A stretch of DNA of 64,000 nucleotides. It comes from Liolophura sinensis. Lineage: Eukaryota; Mollusca; Polyplacophora; Chitonida; Chitonidae. Within the stretch, counting starts at the first letter, position 1, and the number at the start of each line of letters is the position of its first letter. Where the stretch lies: assembly GCF_032854445.1 (NCBI RefSeq), contig NC_088297.1, positions 20,721,127 through 20,785,126 of the forward strand. The letters are read 5' to 3'. Under the pieces are notes generated by a model that searched no databases, was not told the origin of the DNA, and saw only the letters and a program-made list of their open reading frames with translations. The translations under genes and the position numbers were made by a program. Of the stretch, positions 1-55,901 are shown in pieces.

Positions 1-2297
1 TCCCAAGATTCAGATTTCACATGGGAATAAGAAGGCTAAGGAAGAGTATGACATGATCTGAGATTTCTTGACAAAATACATGTGCACATAGCAAAGCAAA
101 ACCCACTGCTGCACGCATTTACATTGAAATGTTTGCCTGCTTGCAAAAGCATCGGATTTTTCATACAAGATCTTGCTGCAAGCAAAGCTTTGGTATCATG
201 GCGGAGCAGCTAACCCATTTCTATCTTGTAGGTTAAACAATTTACAGAATCCTTCAATATAAAAATGGAGAGATTCGAAAATATGCATGCACTGTCACAG
301 CTACAGAAATTATGCTCAACACAAAAGCACCATGAATAGAGTAAAAAAAAGAGAAGAGAAAAAACACACATCAGATGGAGTTGGCTTGTGGGTGATTATA
401 TTATGTGACCCCAGCCCCTCCCCACTATCGTGCACACACCAAGTAAATGCTGCATCAAATAACTTCACAAAAAAAAAAAAACATCATTTAAATATAACCA
501 GGCCAACTTTCAATAAACTTTATAAATTTGCCTTTCCTAACATTTCCTGCATATCCAGCCACAATGACATTTTAGTCAAGATATTTCGTGCAAAAAAAAA
601 GGGGTAAAAAGTAGTGAATGGCCAAACCAAATTTTGTCACAGTGAAAGTTCCTGAACTGTGATTTTTAAGTCCAGCTTGCACGTACATGAAAGTCGTTCA
701 CAAATTCAAGTATGTTCAACCAACTTGTAAGATGGATATACAAAATCCCTTTTACAAAGTTGTATCATACAGCCACAGGTGCACAAGTGATCTTCTCTCC
801 CCAACATCTACATGTTATCCCAGCCCCTTCACTCACACACACACAACAAAAACGCCTACAGTATTTAAGTACTTAGACATGAATACTTTGTACAGCTTTT
901 GACGACCATACATTTCGTAATAAAGCTAATACACAGTCTTACTGTTACGAACAATGTTTAACTTTGACGTAACTTTTGATTCACAAACAGTTCTTTCATA
1001 TCAAATAGAAAGCTGGCCATCCTCTTCGGCCTGTCTGTGTCCTTACAAGTAAGTAGTCCCTCAACATGAGGGATAGAAGTTGTAGATATTGCAGAGAAAA
1101 TGTCTCCCAACAAATATTCTACTATTATTAATTATTAATTGCTATTTGGAAACAAGCTGCATGCATACAAATGACTGATTAACATTTTAGTTCTTTTTCT
1201 GCACAAGATGGCTTATGTGAATTGTCGGTTATGAACTGCCATACAATAATAAATAGACCTATCCTTTCATCTCTTCATTTACACAAAAAAGCAAATTTAA
1301 TATTAAAGCAAATTGTAAAGATCAATCAAATTGTGATCATTAGCATACACAAAGAAAGGTAAAAAAAAGAGCAAAAAAATGTCTGGTGCATATAAAATGT
1401 TTTACTTTTGAGGGTGATTGTACCTGTTTCAAAGGTCAACAGTTGACTTGTGAATGTAATAAAAAAAAAAAAAATACCAACTTCGGAAATAATTTGGTTT
1501 CAAAAGAGTCTATACCCCGTCTGGGATGAACATTTTTTATTTTTTTCCTGATACAGAAGCATAAACTTTCCTGTTTATAAACACAAAAATTTTTGGAGAT
1601 ATTATGCATGTATAATTTACAAGAAAAATACAGAAATGGTTTACAGCTGAAAAAAAAAAATTTCCAAACTCCCTCAGAGCTTGGAACTTAGGCTGATCTT
1701 AACAGTATTCCAGATACTGGGTGTAAATGAGGTGACAATGCCAATGCTTGTCATACTTGGGGCCATGACAATAAATCTCTTGATTTGACAACAAAACAAT
1801 AAAAATTTTGTCACAAAAAAATAAATCACAGTTATTGTGCTGGCCACACTTTCAGTTCGCGTTCGTATGAACACAACTGCTGATTTAATTTGTTTGCATG
1901 AAACATCTGGCTGTACATCTCATCTCCATTTTTTTTTTTTTTTCAGGTAAAATTTAATAATTAATATGTTTTAAGTTTGTAACTATAGTAAAGCCCCACA
2001 ATCATCAAGTGAGCAGCCATATATATTTTGCTATACAAGAGCAAAAGCCAAAGGTTCATTTACAAAGCAAAAACTTAAGAAAAATAAGTTTTTGGAGATC
2101 TTGTAGAACACGTTGTGGACTTAGAGGCAGTGACTTGAATCAGGGCTGTTGTGATCCTGCTAATGTACACAATGTCCATGTGAAAAAAAAAAAAAAAAAA
2201 AAAAAAAACCAAAAAAAAACAACAATTGGTAAAACTGCCTAAAGACAAATACGCTGCTGAAATTCACAGCATTGCTGAAAACCCCGCACAACACAAT
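1..2297 (-). other. 3' flank / probable 3' UTR of PHTF
   Basis: No recognisable coding sequence on either strand. It is AT-rich with many A/T runs (for example A-runs near 469-480 and 2182-2206). A minus-strand AATAAA hexamer (TTTATT at 1536-1541) lies about 760 nt past the stop codon and could be the poly(A) signal, but such hexamers arise easily in this composition. No SINE was recognised here. Confidence 0.35.
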
Positions 2298-45527
<43,230 letters not shown>

Positions 45528-45660
45528 TCCACGAGCACCATCAATTTGATTGGTCAGCTCAGACCTCTCTCCTCACAAGTACCGACACGATTGGTCAGGG
45601 CCTGGTAGGTGCCGTCTGCCTCGCGTCAAAACTCTGACGCGGCCACCTCGGACACATGGA
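45528..45660 (-). promoter_or_regulatory. 5' UTR / candidate proximal promoter of PHTF
   Basis: The sequence just upstream of the start codon is richer in G+C than its surroundings. Reading toward the gene it carries two CCAAT boxes in ACCAATC context (45590-45594 and 45549-45553), 41 bp apart, and a TGACGC CRE-like element (near 45633-45640). No TATA box was recognised. The CCAAT boxes are unusually close to the ATG (22 and 63 bp), so they may lie in the 5' UTR. Confidence 0.35.
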
Positions 45661-45707
45661 CACCATTTCTGATGGACAGAAATACAAAAGGTCCATCATT
45701 GAAAGAA

Positions 45708-45872
45708 GTTTATTTATTTACTTATGTGATTTGTGCTTTACACCATACTCAAAAATATTTCACTTATACGACAGCGGCCAGCATTATGTTGAGAAGAAAC
45801 CGGGTAAAACCAGGGGAAACCTAAATGTACAACCATCTGCAGGCTGCTGGCAGACCTACCCAGACATGGCAT
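45708..45872 (-). mobile_element. SINE-A copy upstream of PHTF start
   Basis: tttatttatttacttatgtg, cactcaaaaatatttcac-like core, ggccagcattatgttgagaa, ctgcaggctgctggcagacc. It starts about 180 bp upstream of the PHTF start codon in the same orientation, so it may bound or sit in the promoter. Confidence 0.8.
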
Positions 45873-46474
45873 AGATGACAACAGTCAAGACACTGATGAA
45901 ACCACACATTTTGGTGAAGACACCGGATATAACACCACAACGAGATGAAAACACCAGCCATGACACCATAATGTGACAAAGACACCTGTCATGACACCAG
46001 AATGTGACAAAGACAACATACAGTACACCTGATGTAGAGAGTTGAAAAGCATAGTGTTAATTTTGAGTAAAACTGCATGAGTATTAAAAGAAAATGATTG
46101 AAACCAGTCTCATGGCAAAATGTAACAACTGCGTGTACATGTAGATTGTAGACTGTAACAGATCATGAAGTGGACTCAGATCTTTTCACTTTTTATGCTG
46201 AAACAAATATTGTAGACAGAACAAATCTAGACTCAAACAAATATCAGGCTAAAAAAAATCTATCAGCTGAAACAGACGACTGAAACATCATGTGTTACCC
46301 ACGTATCCAGGTACATATTAATAAATTATCCACATATTCTTAAGCATACATGGGTGTGTGCAGACAAACTATGCAGACACACATTTGTATAGTGCACATG
46401 TAAGTATGGCTTTACATTAGTACACAGGCCTCCAAGATGTCTGCAACCTGTGAACTATATGTACAAACCCAAAA

Positions 46475-47860
46475 TACAGCAGAACAGACTACACACCTAC
46501 AACACAGCAGAACAGACTTCACACCTATAACACAGCAGAACAGACTACACACCTATAATACAGCTGAACAGACTACACACCTATAACACAGCAGAACAGA
46601 CTACACACCTATAATACAGCTGAACAGACTACACACCTATAGCACAGCAGAACAAACTACACACCTATAACACAACTGAACAGACTACACACCTATAACA
46701 CAGCAGAACAGACTACACACCTATAACACAGCAGAACAGACTACACACCTGTAATACAGCTGAACAGACTACACACATATAACACAGCAGAACAGACTAC
46801 ACACCTATAACACACCTGAACAGACTACACACCTATAACACAGCAGAACAGACTACACACCTATAACACAGCAGAACAGACTACACACCTATAACACACC
46901 TGAACAGACTACACACCTATAACACAGCTGAACAGACTACAAATGCACATGTATTACTCAGCAGAACAGACTACAATCCCAAAACACAGCACTGCAGACT
47001 GCAAGCCTATAACACAGTAGAACACTACAAACCTGTAACACAGCAGATCAGACTACAAACGCACATATTACACAGTAGAACAGACTACAAACATACAATA
47101 CAGCAAAAGAGACTACAAACGTCTTACAAAGCAGAACAGACAACAAACATATAATACAGCAAAGACTACAAACTCTGCAGCACTGATTACAAATGTATAA
47201 CACAGACAGACGGACTACAAACATATGCCACAGATAAACAGACTACAAAACCATAACACAGCAGAAGAGACCACAAATGTATTACACAAAGACTACAAAC
47301 CCATAACACAGCAGAACAGACCACAAATGTATTACACAAACAGGCTACAAACCAATAACACAGCAGAAGATACTACAAACCAATAACACAGCAGAAGAGA
47401 CTACAAACGTATAGCACAGCAAAGACTACAAACACTGTAGCACTGACTACAAATGTATAACACAGACAGACAGACTACAAACATATGCCACAGATAAACA
47501 GACTACAAACCAATAACACAGCAGAAGAGACTACAAACACATGTCACAGATAAACAGACTACAAACCTATAACACAGCAGAAGAGACTAGAAACGCATGA
47601 CACAGCAGAAGAGACTATAAACTTACGACACAGCCGAACGGACTACAAACGTATGACACAGCAGAACAGACTACAAACGTATGACACAGCAGAAGAGACA
47701 ACAAACCTATAAAACAGCAGAACAGACTACAAACCTATAAAACAGCAGAACAGACTACAAACGCACATGTATTACACAGCAGAACAGACTACAAATGTAT
47801 AACACAGCAGAACAGACTACCAACCTATAACACAGCAGCACTGAATACAGGCAACAGCTG
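46475..47860. repeat. 28-bp minisatellite, about 45-50 copies
   Basis: Unit cacagcagaacagactacac followed by acctataa, 28 bp. It is regular to about 46930, then increasingly diverged (acaaacgtatgacacagcag, with agactacaaacc) to 47860. Lies about 1 kb upstream of the PHTF start. Confidence 0.93.
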
Positions 47861-48324
47861 CTACATGTACAAGTACTTCATACAGGTGTACTGTGGTTGC
47901 CTGCTCCAAGACAAATGACCACAGCACCAGTTTAATCCCCCACACCCCCAGGGCAGTTTACCCAGGCCTCAATTCCTGTGATCCCAGATCAGATAACCTA
48001 TACCATATAAAACCATAAACCATATCAGTCGTCAGTGAAGATCCAGTGATCATTGCACCGCCATATCTTATTCCTTGTTTTTTTCTGTCTCTTTTTATTT
48101 CTTTACCCCTTGACACTAAAATGGGTTATGCATCTAAACATAGGTGTGGAGGTCATTCTACAGACATGCAGGGAGCACAGGGTGCTCCTGTCTTCTGGTA
48201 GCTATCAGTCTGTTCAGAAACTGGGTGACACACATCAGATTCTCAGAGTCACAGTTGTATATGTGTTCATTTCACATTATCTATAAATACATATCACATC
48301 ATGCTCTCTACATTTTATGACATC

Positions 48325-48508
48325 TTTTAATACCCAGCTTTCCTCTCTGGCCATAAGGTGAGAAGGTCTGGCAGCAACCTGCGGATGGCAGTGGGTTTCC
48401 CTGGGCTCTGCCCGGTTTCCTCCCACCTTCATGCTGTTTGCTGTCGTATAAGTAAAATATTCTTGAGTACGATGTAAAACACCAAGCAAATAAATAAATA
48501 AATAACCA
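48325..48508 (+). mobile_element. SINE-A copy, head truncated
   Basis: ctttcctctctggccataag, ggctctgcccggtttcctcc, caccttcatgctg, gtcgtataagtaaaatattc, ttgagtacgatgtaaaacac, then AAATAAATAAATAAAT. Confidence 0.85.
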
Positions 48509-49002
48509 GCATCACAGCATAGAATCTGAGTTTGTCACATTTTGTAACACGAAAGACTTTGTAAAATTTGAAACATGTCATCATGCCATGCACGAAAAAA
48601 ATCACAATTAAATGAAGAACTATTATTTCATTATTGATATGGTAAAGGATCTAAAATTTCGTTCCGAAAAGAGCATTTTTGGAGAAAATAAATTTGGAGA
48701 CAAATCACATGCTGAAACTTTTTTCCACTAAGATATCATCATACCATCCAGGCAAACTTCACAAGTCCCTTCCAAGACCACCAGAACTCTTAGAATCAGG
48801 TAAAATAAGCAACAAATTTTAGATCATTTACCATATGTAGTAGCAATACAGGTACCTATAGCACATGTGCTCTATCTCCTATTTATCTACTTAGACTTAT
48901 AACGCCTTTCTCTAACCCCATTTTTCATTGATAAAGCATTTTGGTTTTGTTTATATCACATATCTGTCCCTTCCTTCAGACACGCTTAATTTTGATTACT
49001 GT

Positions 49003-49202
49003 GATTCTTCAACCTTTCTGCTTGTTTGCATGGTGTTTATCCAGACATATTCTGAAAGCATTATTCTGTGAGCACTGATAAAATTGCACTTTTTGTGAAG
49101 CCCTGAAATTGGCCAATGTACTTTTGTCTTCAAAATCAAATAATAACTGTGCATAAATTGCACTGAAAGTTGCTCTTTCATAAGCGAAAAGGAAGAGGAA
49201 TT
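49003..49202 (+). mobile_element. MITE-like element, copy 4
   Basis: The longest and best-preserved copy: left attcttcaacctttctgctt, interior attctgaaagcattattctg, cactttttgtgaagccctga, aattggccaatgtac, tgcactgaaagttgctcttt, right aagcgaaaaggaagaggaatt. Upstream flank of PHTF. Confidence 0.78.
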
Positions 49203-49606
49203 AGAGAACTGTTCCTTTTTTGTAATGTCACAAGGCAGATTATGTTGTACGGAGAAGACAAACTTATTTCTTGAGGCCTAAATCAACACTTTCACTCAGG
49301 TTTTAATCAGCCCTCGACCTGAACACTAGGGAATAAATCACTTAGATGTGTATGAGCGAAACTTTTTTTCTTGCCATAAAATTGTGTCAAGACATGCCAT
49401 ATTTATTGCAATAATACACATGCATGTGTAAATCTAATTTTCGACTGAGAAACTCTACTTTCAATTCACTGAACATACTGAACACAGACAGCCTCAATGT
49501 CTCAAGGAGAACTGGGTTGTTCAGAATTGTTTTACCAGTTAAGCCAAGTGTTAACTTAAGTCTGGATTAAAGACCTCAGATTAGTTTTGTATTAGGTCAA
49601 GACTGA

Positions 49607-49800
49607 TGTTATTTATTTATTTATTTGACTGATGTTTTATGCCATATTAAAGAGTATTTCACTTATGGGAACGAGGGCCAGCGTTATGGTGGTAGGGAAC
49701 CGGGCAGAGTCCAGGGGTAACCCACGACCATCCCTACATTGTTGGCAGACCTTCCCACATACGGTCAGAGAGGAAGCCAACATGAGCAAGACTGGTATTA
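49607..49800 (-). mobile_element. SINE-A copy, head truncated
   Basis: tttatttatttatttgactg, ggccagcgttatggtggtag, ggaaccgggcagagtccagg, cccacgaccatccctacatt, agaggaagccaacatgagc. Confidence 0.83.
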
Positions 49801-51979
49801 AGATTTAATCTTGGCTAAACCTTTAAAACACTTTCGAGCGACCGGCCCCTGGGACCAAACCCGTGTCAGTCACACCACAGGTTTTATTAAAAAGTGGTAG
49901 GCCTACTTGTTACTGCCTCACTTGGCATTTAGCACTCAGAGATCAGAGCAAAGGAAACCGGACAAGTTCGCCTGGTGTCACTATGTGACTGGGTGGGGTG
50001 TCATGTCCAGTGTCTGCAGTATGATACCAGTAGTTATCTGGTCCTAGCACTTTGGCGGCATGAACACGCCCTGCCACAAGAAGTTATAGTATACACGTGT
50101 ATAAATATAGAATCACATACCAAATGTAACTCTATATGACTAAAGACTGTTAAGAAAGACCCAAGCAAAACCCAAGCAAACATGTACATTTATAGAGGCC
50201 AACATTTATGAATTTAGAGTTATCATGCACATCGGACCAAAATGGCCGTTTCCATCCTTCATCCAAAGTATGTAAGGTGATATTATTAGTTGTTTTTTCC
50301 TTACACTAAATATGTTCGAAGTACTCCAATCTTACGCACCTCAATTTACTGATAATAGCGTATCATGTAGATAGTAAGTTATCCATTAACTGTCATGATG
50401 GAGAAGTTTGAATGGAAATTTGAGTCTGTTTTATAAGAGAAATACAAGGGAAGTATTGTATATTCTGACAGATAACCAAACTGAGGATTATAGCGAAAAC
50501 TTTACAGTACAGTAAGAATTTCCCTGAAAACGGTCATCATTTTAAAATTCAACATCAAACACTTCAAATGTCAAACAGTCTTTTGATCATGTTCTTCTGG
50601 CTTTAATCATGTACAAAGTAACATTACACTAATGCTGGAACCCTCTGCTCGAAAGCATGGGCAATATATCAAACCCAACAAACACAAAGGGATAAACTTA
50701 CAACACTGCCCCAGTTCCTTCTAACCGAGTTTTTTTACTTTTTTTTTCTTTATTTCAAGTGACAGTGCCACCTGAGGTTCACTAAAATTAAACGCAGCAG
50801 GTCTAAAATTAGCAACAAAAATGCCCAATACTTTGCCCCGGAAAACCGCAAACTTTCGGTCAATTAGCCCCGGCTAGCTTGACCCACCCTTTAGCGCTGT
50901 TGACCTTTTCTCAACACTTTGATATTCAACATGCTAATTCCCAGCATCCTTACTCTTCTACTATTTCCTGTCCGACAACAGACACTCGAGGAATAGTAGG
51001 AGCTGTCTTCCACATTTGCGCGGATAAAGTCGACATTTTTCTGAGAGCGAACTGTGTGGTAAGCCACATTCCTTACCAAACTTTTCTACAGTTTTGTTTA
51101 ATTTTTGGCTTCTTCCATTTTTTTTTCCACGTTCCTTTCTAATCATGCCAAGTCAACCTCACCTCCCTGCCCTGTTTTATTTTTAAACCATACTCGCTCT
51201 GCAATATGTAAATTATTTCTCACAGCAATGCATTCTCGACGACCTTCAGCTTGTAGCTCAAAACCCTCTGAAAAACTGGCATTACACTGCTAATTATGTC
51301 TGTGTGTCAACTGTCAACAAATCTGTTGCATTTGCGGGTTTCCCACGAGTCCAGGCCAGCAGGATCTAGTCTTGTGTATGAGCGCTAAATCCTGTCTCCA
51401 CAAAACATCTGTGACAAGAAGGATAATTTAGAAAGCTAAGACACACGCTGAAAGTAACACGCTCAATTTAAATCTCCAATGAAAACAGCTGTACATGTAC
51501 AAAGTTAAATACTTTCTTACAAGGAAGAAAAAAAATATATATGTATTCAGACTTTCCAAATTCCACTGGCTTGTCAGGACTGAAAATTTCCTAGTATGGA
51601 AAGGTCTGAATTTCAACACCAAAAAGAGTCTGAAAAAACATCCCTGATTTTACATCCATTGATAATGTACATTTGTGTTTCAAACAAAACTATAGGAATA
51701 TCAATTTTGTAAATGATCCAGTGACAAAACATCTGAAATCAGGATTACAAGCTCAAAATTTGAATCTGACCACTCCCCATGGACAATGCGATTCCACATT
51801 CGCACATAAATGATCCTAATGACCTTCAAAGGATAGGTCATTAATTGGAAATGAATATACAGCTTCTTCCAAATGCCAAAGTGTACATGAGGTATGCAGT
51901 AAATTTTCTAAACCTCACCAAAAGTCTTCCAGAGACAGTGTTTATAGATAAATGGTGCCAATTTCATAAACCTGGTTAC
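49801..51979. other. upstream flank without recognised gene
   Basis: No splice-consistent coding sequence or repeat recognised. Around 50750-51300 the base composition is more balanced and both strands carry 60-90 codon ORFs, but none resembles a known protein. Confidence 0.5.
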
Positions 51980-52130
51980 AATTTATTTATTTATTTGATT
52001 GGTATTTTATGCTATATTCAACAATTTTTCACTTATACAATGACAGCCAGCATTATGATGGGAAAACAGAGGACAGAGCACAAAGGAAACCAAGACAATC
52101 CACAGGTTGTACAAGGTCTGGCTACAAGCA
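51980..52130 (-). mobile_element. SINE-A copy adjoining a minisatellite
   Basis: tttatttatttatttgattg, agccagcattatgatgggaa, gacaatccacaggttgtaca. Interrupted at about 52130, where the 44-bp array begins. Confidence 0.78.
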
Positions 52131-52144
52131 TTCAAAAGACAAAG

Positions 52145-52935
52145 TGTTCAACCCAAAAAATGGAGAGATGGGTGGACTGTGGCCAACCACTACAACCAAA
52201 AAAATGGAGGGATGGATGGTCTGTGGCCAACCACTACAACCAAAAACATTGAGGGATGGACAGACTGTGGCGAACCACTACAACCAAACAAATGGAGGGA
52301 TGGATGGAGTGTGGCCAACCACTACAACCAAAAAAATGGAGGGGAGGGATGGATTGTGGCCAACCACTACAACCAAAAACATGGAGGGATGGACAGACTG
52401 TGGCGAACCACTACAACCAAACAAATGGAGGGATGGATGGAGTGTGGCCAACCACTACAACCAAAAAAATGGAGGGAGGGATGGATTGTGGCCAACCACT
52501 ACAACCAAACAAATGGAAGGATGGATGGACAGTGGCCAACCACTACAACCAAACAAATGGAAGGATGGATGGACAGTGGCCAACCACTACAACCAATAAA
52601 GTGGACGGATGGATGGACGGTGGCCAACCACTACAACCAATAAAGTGGACGGATGGATGGAGTGAGGCCAACCACTACAACCAAACAAATTGAGGGATGG
52701 ATGGACTGTGGCCAACCACTACAATCAAACAAATGGAGGGGTGGATGGACAGTGGCCAAACAGTACAACTGAACAAATGGAGGGACGGATGGACTGTGGC
52801 CAACCACTACAACCAAAAAAATGGACAGATGGATGGACTGTGGCCAACCACTACAACCAAAAAAATGGACGGGTGGATGGACTGTGGCCAACCACTACAA
52901 CCAAAAAAATTGAGGGATGGATGGACTGTCACAGC
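52145..52935. repeat. 44-bp minisatellite, about 18 copies
   Basis: Unit ggagggatggatggactgtg, then gccaaccactacaaccaaaa, then aaat. Variants include ggacagactgtggcg. No stop in several frames, giving ORFs up to 196 codons that are artefacts of the repeat. Confidence 0.93.
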
Positions 52936-54972
52936 CATTTATAACATATAGGCATGTTTTACCTGTGCCTTGTTTGTTAGTCAGTAGATTATCTAACCTA
53001 TGTTTTATGATTAGCTCATTCTCTGTAATTTCTATCCGCAAGTCCCTAAAATCACTGGTTATGAGTCTTGTTTGTTTAATTACTATAACAACCCATATCA
53101 CTGCACAATGTATACATGTATATGTCATTGCCTGTTCCATTTTGAACACTCTCTTGATTATGGCTAAACAGAATGCCGAAATATTGAGTCACAATGAAGT
53201 CTTTTTTCGGAGTTACACTACATGTGTATAATTGTTTGGGAGTAAGCATTATTTTAATATGATTTTGGTCATGTTATCACAGTTTTCTTTGAGGCATCCC
53301 ACTGAAACTCTCATCTAAAATAGATGTACTTTTAATAAATTTAGTAGCCGTGAATACCGCATTATTAACTTTTTGCCCGAAAATTCTGACGCTTTTATTT
53401 AAAAATTAAAAACAGATGTCAGGCTTCAGTCTTCAAAGTTACTGAAGCATCAAACTTGAAAACGTTCCGTCTTTGAAATGTTCTGGTTCTTAAATGTAAA
53501 AGTCCCATTCATCTCTGAGCAGCATTAGCTATTTAAATTAACACTTTGACACTGACGTATGTACATCCTTTCAACATCAAAGCCCTAACAACATGAAGTC
53601 TGACAGGTATGGCGTAAAAACTGGCTCACAATGTCTCACCTGTAGACAACGCAACCAGCCCTAACGAATGACCTCTGATAATTTATTTGTCTACATTTCT
53701 CTTGGAAGTGCGATATTTCACGAATTCACACGTAAAACTGACAAAGGCATATACATTTTTGGATCTTGGCACTTAACCGGGGCACGGTTACTGCAGATCA
53801 TCATCATTTTTTGGGTCACGCAATAAATTTGCTTCAGATTTGGATGATGATAATACCGCCAAACTTGTCTCATCAATTTATAACTTACAACTTGAGAAAT
53901 AACGCACAAAAATTCAGATTCATCAAGGCTCTAATACCTGAAACCGGCAAGAAAAAGATGATAAGATGAAGGAGGAAAAAGAGAATTACGAAATCAGATA
54001 TAAAACTTTCTTTTAGTGACCAGACAACAATACCGCAAATTTTCTGCAAATAGGCAGACGGGTTTGGTCAATTCTAGAACAAAAATAGTTCAGTTCAGTG
54101 TATATGTAACATACTACATTCCTTCATAATACATTAATGTCACAATGACATGTGCGAGACACTTCTCACTTTTCTTGCAGATGCATACAACAAGTACACT
54201 TTACACAAGGGAGGGGATATCTAAACGCACTTTCCAAGCTCCAAAATAATGTCAATATGACTTAAAGACTTAATCCGATCACATAAGTACAGGGACTCTG
54301 TGCCCAAAAAGTTTACATGTACCTTTAGTTGGGATTAATTTCTAAAAGTTACAAGTATGCTACTGTCTACACAGCCTATAAAATTTACTGGCACTCAAAA
54401 TACTGAACAGCACGTGCATGCGTAATGTCACAACAAAGACATCCTATACCAATCCTTCGTTGAGATAATATTAGTATCATCCAGTACACGAACTTTTCCA
54501 CAACCTATAATCATATAATACGCTATACAGCACTGTGACCTGTACTTGAAGCAACTGTGGTATTTGTTTAGTCGATCTGATAGCTGCCTAACACGGCACT
54601 CGAGCGTGTGTCACTTATCAGTAACAGTAGCGGCTTGGTCTATGAGTGGAGGAAACCACACACGCCATAATAAACCATCCTCCTTTGGCAAGTAGCTGAC
54701 AAACTTCTTGACTTACATGTAGAACCACAGCCTTTACAAATAATCCACTTAACCCCTTCTATAGCCAATACACTGAAACTTTCTGAGATAACTATGGGAT
54801 GAAGAGAAATAATTTGCAGTTTTAGGAAACTTATATCTTGTAGTGACATAAAAATATCATTTACTGTCATTTTCATAGTTTGCAGCTGTCTGCATAGATC
54901 CCACTGACAAAAACTGCTTTAAAGATTAAAAATGCTGGATTTACAACACATGTACATGCATCCTCTTGTCCA
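52936..54972. other. upstream flank without recognised gene
   Basis: AT-rich sequence. A SINE-C-like remnant (cacttatcagtaacagtagc, gaggaaaccacacacgcc) lies at about 54605-54740. Otherwise nothing identifiable. Confidence 0.5.
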
Positions 54973-54987
54973 GCAGGGCAAAGTGAA
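54973..54987. repeat. LINE target-site duplication, left copy
   Basis: Fifteen bases identical to 55902-55916. Together they bracket the RNase H LINE fragment. The left copy overlaps the start of the GAAT tail by a base or two, as is common. Confidence 0.8.
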
Positions 54988-55901
54988 TGAATGAATGAAT
55001 GATTATGGCTTTACGCCACATCGGCAATATTTCAGCCATATCGTGGCGAGAACATGTTTAAAACCAGGAATCAGTATATGGTTTTCAAGACTGAAGTATG
55101 AACATACAAAACAAATGAAAAATGACAGACATGTTTAAAACTAGGTAAAACAATCAAAGCTCTTTAAAAACTTGAAAACCACAAAGCTTTTGAAATTTTA
55201 ATATGTATATATGAACTAGAAATATCTATGTGAAATAAAATGAAATTATATCTTATTATATAATCCAATATGTTTTAAGTAATTAATGACAGTATCGCCA
55301 GCGACACTGTCAAATAAATCAAATATAGAGCTGACTGTGTAGAATCTTTGCCTAATATGAGCAAAGTCCACACAGTCAACGAGAATATGTTTCATGCCGT
55401 ACTGGGCATTACAACCAACACACTCAGGAGCACTGCTCCCATCTAGGATAAAATTGTGTGTTAGACGAGAATGCCCAATACGGCACCTTGTTAGAACTAC
55501 TTGGTCCCTACGAGACCTATTAAGAGTATAAGAATTATTGCCAATGACAGGATGAATAGCATGCAGTTTGTTGTGGATCTGCAAATCCCATTCATCCTGC
55601 CAAAGGCGACGAATATATTTAAGAATATGATATCTAAAATCACTGTAGCAAATTTTCATCTTCAATATGGGTTTATTAAGGGCAGCTTTCGCCTCCCTGT
55701 CCACGACTGTGTTTCCATGGATACCAATGTGACTTGGTATCCAACAGAATACAATATTTTTACCTCTTTTAATTAGATTTTTATGTACGGCTAATATCTC
55801 AAGGATGGAAGGATTTTTAAATTTATTATTCTGAATTGCCAAAAGGCAAGAGAGCGAGTCCGTGCAGATCACAGCCCTCTGGGCATGCCCAGCAGAAACA
55901 T
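54988..55901 (-). mobile_element. 5'-truncated non-LTR retrotransposon (LINE) with RNase H domain
   Basis: A 3' fragment of a LINE. Its open frame (minus strand, from about 55900 to the stop at 55246) encodes an RNase H fold: ICTDSLSCLLAI with the catalytic TDS, then WIPSHIGIHGN and VDREAK. A Cys/His end follows (CVGCNAQYGMKHILVDC), typical of LINEs that carry RNase H downstream of the reverse transcriptase. The reverse transcriptase and endonuclease are missing. The 3' end has a short ATTC/GAAT tail at 54985-55001. Both sides carry the same 15-bp sequence, gcagggcaaagtgaa (54973-54987 and 55902-55916), a perfect target-site duplication. The ORF is intact over 208 codons, so the insertion may be fairly recent. 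Confidence 0.85.

Noticed and set aside
46475-47860. CRISPR-like array
   Set aside because: The repeats are head-to-tail without unique spacers, the surrounding gene is eukaryotic and spliced, and no cas-like gene is present.
50891-51142. Opposed 60-90 codon ORFs near 51 kb
   Set aside because: Open on both strands over the same bases, with no conserved motif or splice support.
52009-52693. Overlapping ORFs of 145-196 codons rich in WPTTTTK / ANHYNQ
   Set aside because: Several frames are open at once over the 44-bp repeat, a sign of stop-poor repeat DNA, not of a gene.
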